Assembly: GCA_011620045.1 (NCBI GenBank)
Contig: WOZY01000305.1
Span: 1-5,953, forward strand
Direction: 5' to 3'
From: Mesotoga sp.
GTDB taxonomy: Bacteria; Thermotogota; Thermotogae; Petrotogales; Kosmotogaceae
Length of the DNA stretch: 5,953 nt
Shown: positions 1-3,887 of the stretch, piece by piece
Layout: the number at the start of each line of letters is the position of its first letter
How positions within the stretch are numbered: position 1 is the stretch's first letter
Translations under genes and position numbers: made by a program
The notes under the pieces: model-generated
Told to the model about the DNA's origin: nothing
Databases searched by the model: none
Seen by the model: only the letters and a program-made list of their open reading frames with translations

Positions 1-19
1 CTGGGCCGTTCTTGCCCAG
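1..19. repeat. Perfect 6-bp inverted repeat (possible hairpin)
   Basis: CTGGGC at 1-6 is the exact reverse complement of GCCCAG at 14-19, with a 7-base loop between. The stem is GC-rich, but there is no T-run after it on the plus strand. On the minus strand the following bases lie outside the window. It could be part of a terminator or of a longer repeat cut by the window edge. Confidence 0.35.
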
Positions 20-43
20 CCTTGCGTCTGATGTTTCATACCA

Positions 44-75
44 GCCTCACTTCCCGACGAAGTCGGCCTCACTTC
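44..75. repeat. 10-bp direct repeats flanking a small hairpin
   Basis: GCCTCACTTC occurs at 44-53 and again at 66-75, a spacing of 22 bases. Between them, CCGAC at 54-58 pairs with GTCGG at 62-66 around a GAA loop, and the last stem base overlaps the second repeat. The arrangement is exact but short. It may be part of a longer multi-copy repeat, and no function can be assigned from one copy. Confidence 0.4.
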
Positions 76-176
76 TGCTACTGATCAACCTGGTTTTCTT
101 AACCCGTTCTTCCTAACCCTTCACTTCAGTGGATTGCCTCTAGCAAGGTTCCTCGGCACTTTTGTATGTTAACTGC

Positions 177-250
177 ATGTAAAAAATGGAGTCTGTCCCC
201 GATGGAAGGCGAAATGTAAATAATGGAGTCTGTCACCGATGGAAGGCGAC
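177..250. repeat. Tandem duplication of a 37-bp unit
   Basis: Two adjacent 37-bp units, 177-213 and 214-250, match at 34 of 37 positions; the differences are A184/T221, C198/A235 and A213/C250. Each holds the core AATGGAGTCTGTC followed by a GATGGAAGGCG block. Read on the minus strand the cores are GGGGACAGACTCC and GGTGACAGACTCC, which recall GGGGACAG-type intergenic repeats that I associate, from memory, with REP-like elements and IS200-type transposase loci. No transposase is present in the window. The last unit ends 18 bp from the cupin stop codon, so the repeats would be in that gene's 3' transcribed region if no terminator intervenes. Confidence 0.8.
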
Positions 251-268
251 TAATCACTCCCGACCAGA

Positions 269-628
269 TTACTGCTTATCGATCTTGAAGACCCATTGCG
301 AATAGGTGCCGGATTCGACTATTAGCGAGTGGCCTACCCCGGTAGGAATGAGCAGTGAATCGCCTATTTGGAGGACGTGCTCTTCTTCAACAATCATTTC
401 GTCACTCCTGTACTCGCCGTCGGAGATTTCTTTGATCTCGCCGCTGAGCTTTCCAGTTCTTACCTTCGCAGTTCCCGAAATTACAACATATAGGTCGTGC
501 TGATTCTTGTGGGCCTCAGGCCTTCCTGAGAACGGAGATTTTATCTCCACGGCCTTCGCTGAGAATCCCTTCACTCCGGGAGCGAAGTCCACTCCTTTTG
601 CCGAATACTTTATCGCTTTGTCTGCCAT
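269..628 (-). CDS. Small single-domain cupin protein
   Basis: This encodes a 119-residue protein that is essentially one cupin beta-barrel. Cupin motif 1 is recognisable at about residues 38-52 (E38-A-H40, H44-D45, ending in G52), and motif 2 at 89-100 is clear: G89, P95, G97 and H100 in the G-x5-P-x-G-x2-H pattern. Likely metal ligands are H40, perhaps H44 or D45, and H100; the usual HxH pair reads ExH here. There is no signal peptide, so it should be cytoplasmic. Residues 57-72 form a longer insertion between the motifs, as I recall in some uncharacterised stand-alone cupins. The start at 628 is chosen over an ATG two codons upstream (634) because AGGAGG at 636-641 is 7 nt from the former and only 1 nt from the latter. 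The substrate and any enzymatic activity cannot be told from sequence; a sugar- or small-ligand-binding role is possible. Confidence 0.88.
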   Translation of the reverse strand: MADKAIKYSAKGVDFAPGVKGFSAKAVEIKSPFSGRPEAHKNQHDLYVVISGTAKVRTGKLSGEIKEISDGEYRSDEMIVEEEHVLQIGDSLLIPTGVGHSLIVESGTYSQWVFKIDKQ

Positions 629-635
629 TTTCATT

Positions 636-641
636 CCTCCT
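636..641 (-). promoter_or_regulatory. Ribosome binding site of the cupin gene
   Basis: AGGAGG on the minus strand lies 7 nt before the ATG at 628 and only 1 nt before the ATG at 634. The spacing selects the downstream ATG as the start, giving a protein beginning MADKAIKY. Confidence 0.85.
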
Positions 642-771
642 ATTCAGATCTATTTGTATGATCAAAAGCGATCTTATCTGTGAGAGTCTGGTAATCTCTA
701 TCATCCGATAATTGTTTACAAAGGCGCGGTTGGTTCCTTTCGGAATCTCAAGATGATGTCTTTTTGAGCAA

Positions 772-1800
772 TCAATCCTCCAAGCCGGCGTTTAGGAGAG
801 TCTGAAGTTTAACAACTTGCTCGTGCTCACCGAGCACCATAAGACTGTCTCCCGGCTTGACTATTGTCGAAGCGCTTGGGTTGAACTTGCTGACTCCATC
901 CTTGACCGTTGCAATGACTATCAAACCAGTTTTTTGTGGGATTTTCAAAGCCGCCATCGACATCCCCTCTTTAGCGAAAGTGTAGGGTACCTTGACCTCT
1001 TCAAAGCGCAGCTGAAGTGACCCGGACTGAGAAATGCTGTCGAGAAAGCCTGTTATAGTTGGATTGAGCATCATCGACACCATTCTATATGCGCCGATTT
1101 CCTGAATCGGGATTACCTTGTCGGCGCCAGCATAGCTGAGTTTGTTTATGTTTTCGCGGTGGGTGACCTTGGAGATAATCTTCATCTGCTTGTTGATTCC
1201 TCTAGTCGTAAGGACAACGAATATGTTGTCCACATCATCGGGTAGACAGGCGAGCAGTCCTTGGGCACTATCAACCCCGGCATTCTTCAAAGTCTCTTCT
1301 TCGGTAGCATCTCCCGAGATAAAGATGAGTTTTCCTCCCTCTCTTGTTGTAAGATCCCTGAGCCTTTCTTCGTTCTTTTCGACTACCACCACATCGTTGT
1401 TTCTCTTGGACATCTCATGAGCGATTGTAGACCCCAAGTCTCCCGCCCCGATTACTATGTAATGGTTTTCAAGCTTCTGAATGGTCTTCAATATTCTTCT
1501 CCTCCTGATCATCTTATTGACACGCCCTTCTACAAGAAAGGCAGTAATGTTGGAGACTGCATACACAACTATCGTAATACTGGCCAGAATAATCAGACTC
1601 GTGAAGATCTTTCCCGGCTGAGAAAGATCAGTGGGCGTACTGTACCCAACAGTCGATATCGTTATCATTATCATGAAAAAGGAGTCGATCGGGTCATAGC
1701 CTTCAATTATCGAGTATCCTGCGATTCCAATTACGAACACAGCCAGTAACAGAACAAGAGAGACAACAATCTGTCTTGCACCACCAGTTTCGTTATTCAT
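772..1800 (-). CDS. Two-TM potassium channel with cytoplasmic RCK (TrkA-N/TrkA-C) domain
   Basis: This encodes a 342-residue inner-membrane ion channel subunit of the MthK type, expected to form a tetrameric pore with a cytoplasmic gating ring. Visible parts are TM1 (about 11-32), a pore helix (38-49), the selectivity filter T50-V-G-Y-S54, TM2 (65-90), a basic linker with four arginines (99-102), an RCK N-lobe with a Rossmann fold (about 113-230; glycine motif G118-A-G-D-L-G123, acidic E141 after strand 2, GDA turn) and a TrkA-C lobe (about 255-340). The glycine motif and E141 suggest NAD(H) or another nucleotide as ligand. Aligned from memory with MthK, the Ca2+ ligands D184, E210 and E212 are not kept. 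The final filter glycine is serine, which may alter selectivity. ATG 1800 is preferred over the TTG at 1803 because GGAGGG at 1805-1810 is 4 nt from the ATG but 1 nt from the TTG. The gene is divergent from the helicase and 143 bp upstream of the cupin gene. The family call is secure; ion selectivity is inferred. Confidence 0.93.
   Translation of the reverse strand: MNNETGGARQIVVSLVLLLAVFVIGIAGYSIIEGYDPIDSFFMIMITISTVGYSTPTDLSQPGKIFTSLIILASITIVVYAVSNITAFLVEGRVNKMIRRRRILKTIQKLENHYIVIGAGDLGSTIAHEMSKRNNDVVVVEKNEERLRDLTTREGGKLIFISGDATEEETLKNAGVDSAQGLLACLPDDVDNIFVVLTTRGINKQMKIISKVTHRENINKLSYAGADKVIPIQEIGAYRMVSMMLNPTITGFLDSISQSGSLQLRFEEVKVPYTFAKEGMSMAALKIPQKTGLIVIATVKDGVSKFNPSASTIVKPGDSLMVLGEHEQVVKLQTLLNAGLED
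1501..1506 (-). promoter_or_regulatory. Possible internal ribosome binding site in the channel gene
   Basis: A perfect AGGAGG on the minus strand, encoding two arginines after TM2, lies 9 nt before an in-frame TTG (codon 104, at 1491-1489). Starting there would give a soluble RCK protein of 239 residues. MthK is known to make its separate RCK subunits from an internal start at a similar place. Arginine codons AGG AGG create this motif by chance, so this is a candidate only. Confidence 0.3.
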
Positions 1801-1804
1801 CAAT

Positions 1805-1810
1805 CCCTCC
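1805..1810 (-). promoter_or_regulatory. Ribosome binding site of the channel gene
   Basis: GGAGGG on the minus strand lies 4 nt before the ATG at 1800. The overlapping in-frame TTG at 1803 is only 1 nt away, so the ATG is the better start although the spacing is short. Confidence 0.7.
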
Positions 1811-1848
1811 GAATCAAATAGAGTCTGAGTGAAGCCATTTCTCCGTTA

Positions 1849-1857
1849 TGGTAAAAT
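1849..1857 (+). promoter_or_regulatory. Extended -10 promoter for the helicase gene
   Basis: TGG followed by TAAAAT at 1852-1857 matches the extended -10 form TGn-TATAAT with five of six bases in the hexamer. Seventeen bases upstream, GTGAAG at 1829-1834 is a poor -35 (three of six), as is common for extended -10 promoters. Transcription would begin near 1864, about 20 nt before the helicase ATG. The whole spacer between the divergent starts is only 84 bp, so factors binding here could affect both genes. I see no equally good promoter on the minus strand. Confidence 0.55.
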
Positions 1858-1864
1858 CTTAGCA

Positions 1865-1872
1865 GAAGGGGG
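1865..1872 (+). promoter_or_regulatory. Weak or distant ribosome binding site of the helicase gene
   Basis: GAAGGGGG is the only purine-rich Shine-Dalgarno-like stretch before the helicase ATG at 1885, and it is 12 nt away. This is longer than usual and suggests modest translation. The GTG at 1878 has better spacing but is out of frame with the helicase. Confidence 0.45.
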
Positions 1873-1884
1873 CCGCTGTGGTCG

Positions 1885-3843
1885 ATGAAGAAATATACTC
1901 TCAAAAGTTCTGAAATTCCCGGATTTCTAAGTGAAGGGCTCGACGAGGAGCAGCTGAAGGCTGTCGTCGAATCAAACGGACGTTCATTAATAGTTGCGGG
2001 CCCTGGCTCTGGAAAGACAAGGGTTATAACATACAAGATCGCACACCTTGTTTCAAACTCTATAAGTCCGCAAAATATCCTTCTTGTTACCTTTACGCGC
2101 GCGGCCTCCAGGGAAATGATTGATCGAGCGAGACGGACCAGCGGATCGAATCTTCAGGGAATGCTTTCAGGCACGTTCCACCATGTCTGCAACTATTTCT
2201 TGAGAAAGTATTCCAGAGCGGCCGAGTTGATGGAAAACTTCACGATTCTTGATAGAGAGGATGCCAAGGATCTGATAAAACATTGCAGGGCAGAACTTCT
2301 CGAAGAGAGGAAGGGAATCAACAGCTCGACTCTCCCTTCTGCCAGTGTATTACAGAGCATCTATTCCTACTCGGTCAATGTTCTTTCCTCCCTGAGAGAG
2401 TCGACAGTAAGAAAGAACAGGAAGTTTCTAGGTTCGTACGATGAGATTGAGGAGATCTGGAAGAGATATGTTCAAGAGAAGAGTCATCAGAACTGTGTAG
2501 ACTATGACGATCTCCTTCTGAAGGCTCTCAAGCTTTTCAATGAGAATCCCGCTATCTTGAAGAAGGAGTCGGAAAGGTTCAGATGGGTTCTGGTCGATGA
2601 GTTTCAGGATACCAACGTTCTTCAGTTCAGACTTGTGGAGATGCTTTCTTCTGTTCATGGCAACCTGATCGTTGTAGGAGATGACGCACAATCTATCTAC
2701 TCTTTCCGTGGCGCGAGGTTTGAGAACGTCTATGACTTTCTTGCTGCCAAGGACGCCAAGATCTTCAAGATACAGACCAATTACCGTTCCACCCCTCAAA
2801 TCGTTAAGCTAATCAATAGCATAGTCCCTGAAGACTCGATTGAGAAGCAACTTAGGGCCGTTCGGATGAATGGCCCGATTCCAGTTGTCGCCGAAACCTG
2901 GGACAACCTTGAAGAAGCATCGTTTGTGGCTCAAAGAATACAGGAACATATAGACGATGGGATAGACCCTGAAAGCATAGCCGTCTTGTATCGTTCTCAT
3001 TATCAGTCACTGGAACTCCAGATGGAGATGGACAAAAGGAAGATGAATTTCACGCTCTACTCTGGGCCGAGATTTACAGAGACTGCTCATGTGAAGGATA
3101 TACTGGCGGTGCTGAAAGTAATTGAAAACCCCCTGGATCAAATCTCATGGGGAAGGTCCCTAAGACTCTTTCCAGGCGTAGGTAACACAACCTCGCTCAA
3201 AATAATCCAGGGAATAACAGCTGCTGTGAATGACGGTCACAAGCCGGTCGATGTTGTGAGTTCTCATGTGAGCAACCGTGTTAAGCTGGATAAAATGGTC
3301 AGTATCTTCGGCGACATTGGCGAAGAAGAACCTCCTTCGGAGATAATCAGGAGATTCTATACGGATTTCTACGGCGACTACCTGGACGAGAAGTTTCAAG
3401 ATGCCAGAGAAAGAAGGATGGATGTTGAGAGGATGATCGAAATAGCAGGACGGTACAAATCGATCTCCGACCTCCTCGAGGACCTTGCTGTCAGCGAAAA
3501 AATCGACATCGAGCGAGAGTCGGCGGAGAAACAGCCGTCGGTCGTTCTCACCACAGTTCACCAAGCGAAGGGACTGGAATGGGAAGTTGTCTTCATTCTT
3601 GCCGTCAATCCCGGTGATTTTCCCAATTCCATGGCCATAATAGAGGGTTCGTTAAACGAAGAAGAGAGAATTTTCTATGTGGCTGTTACGAGAGCAAAAG
3701 ATTATCTTTACATACTCAGGCAGAAAGGCGGCAGGTCAAGACCTATGATAGGAAACAGATATGTCTTCAGAAGCGGACACGATTTTGTAGAGAAGTTGCC
3801 GAAAGACTGTTTTGAACGATGGGATGTTAGCTGGAATCTTTAG
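1885..3843 (+). CDS. UvrD/Rep-family (superfamily 1A) ATP-dependent DNA helicase
   Basis: This 652-residue protein is predicted to unwind DNA in the 3'-5' direction using ATP, in repair, replication restart or recombination. All the core motifs are present: Q motif (LDEEQLKAV, 19-27), Walker A (GPGSGKT, 39-45, with K44), Ia (TFTRAASREM, 69-78), Ib (GTFH, 97-100), II (DEFQD, 238-242), III (GDDAQSIYSFRGA, 265-277), IV (NYRST, 299-303), V (TVHQAKGLEWE, 557-567) and VI (EERIFYVAVTRAK, 593-605). The 1B and 2B subdomains fit between I-II and IV-V. Only 47 residues follow motif VI, fewer than in UvrD or PcrA (about 720 residues overall), so the C-terminal arm that carries the RNA-polymerase-interacting Tudor fold in PcrA/UvrD appears absent. 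No nuclease domain is seen, which argues against AddA or RecB. ATG 1885 is the only reasonable start. Whether it is the organism's main UvrD/PcrA or an extra paralog cannot be told here, so no symbol is given. Confidence 0.95.
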   Translation: MKKYTLKSSEIPGFLSEGLDEEQLKAVVESNGRSLIVAGPGSGKTRVITYKIAHLVSNSISPQNILLVTFTRAASREMIDRARRTSGSNLQGMLSGTFHHVCNYFLRKYSRAAELMENFTILDREDAKDLIKHCRAELLEERKGINSSTLPSASVLQSIYSYSVNVLSSLRESTVRKNRKFLGSYDEIEEIWKRYVQEKSHQNCVDYDDLLLKALKLFNENPAILKKESERFRWVLVDEFQDTNVLQFRLVEMLSSVHGNLIVVGDDAQSIYSFRGARFENVYDFLAAKDAKIFKIQTNYRSTPQIVKLINSIVPEDSIEKQLRAVRMNGPIPVVAETWDNLEEASFVAQRIQEHIDDGIDPESIAVLYRSHYQSLELQMEMDKRKMNFTLYSGPRFTETAHVKDILAVLKVIENPLDQISWGRSLRLFPGVGNTTSLKIIQGITAAVNDGHKPVDVVSSHVSNRVKLDKMVSIFGDIGEEEPPSEIIRRFYTDFYGDYLDEKFQDARERRMDVERMIEIAGRYKSISDLLEDLAVSEKIDIERESAEKQPSVVLTTVHQAKGLEWEVVFILAVNPGDFPNSMAIIEGSLNEEERIFYVAVTRAKDYLYILRQKGGRSRPMIGNRYVFRSGHDFVEKLPKDCFERWDVSWNL

Positions 3844-3873
3844 CCACAATTGGGCTCCAATATAGAAGTAACT

Positions 3874-3880
3874 AGGAGGG
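3874..3880 (+). promoter_or_regulatory. Ribosome binding site of the pyrophosphatase gene
   Basis: AGGAGGG ends 7 nt before the ATG at 3888, an ideal match and spacing. It fixes the start and suggests efficient translation, in contrast to the helicase gene before it. Confidence 0.9.
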
Positions 3881-3887
3881 AGAAGAA

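Larger units (their letters stand above)
1..268. other. Intergenic region with short repeats, no gene seen
   Basis: No open frame with a plausible ribosome binding site is visible on either strand here. The stretch carries a 6-bp inverted repeat at the very edge (1-19), a small hairpin flanked by 10-bp direct repeats (44-75), and two tandem 37-bp units (177-250). The remaining part, about 76-176, is pyrimidine-rich on the plus strand and shows nothing I can name. It lies 3' of the cupin gene, which is read on the minus strand towards it. Its make-up suggests decayed or repeat-derived DNA. What lies left of base 1 is unknown, so a truncated element cannot be excluded. Confidence 0.6.

Noticed and set aside
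177..250. CRISPR array
   Set aside because: The two 37-bp units abut directly with no spacer between them, and no cas gene is in the window.
516..704. 62-codon minus-strand frame overlapping the cupin 5' end
   Set aside because: It covers the cupin RBS and start in another frame, has no strong RBS of its own and no recognisable product.
744..768. Possible terminator 3' of the channel gene (CTCAA/TTGAG arms, or the nearby TTCC-GAAA-GGAA)
   Set aside because: The stems are 4-5 bp, one has a 12-base loop, and no T-run follows on the minus strand.
1261..1749. Plus-strand open frame of 162 codons inside the channel gene
   Set aside because: It lies fully antisense to the well-supported channel gene, has no recognisable domain, and its composition is what reading the opposite strand would give.
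3160..3564. Minus-strand open frame of 134 codons inside the helicase
   Set aside because: It is antisense to a region with clear helicase conservation and has no recognisable domain, so it is a shadow frame. The same holds for the minus-strand frame at 2428-2799.
3849..3861. Hairpin ATTGG-GCT-CCAAT after the helicase stop, considered as a terminator
   Set aside because: The stem is only 5 bp with few GC pairs and no T-run follows, so efficient termination is unlikely.
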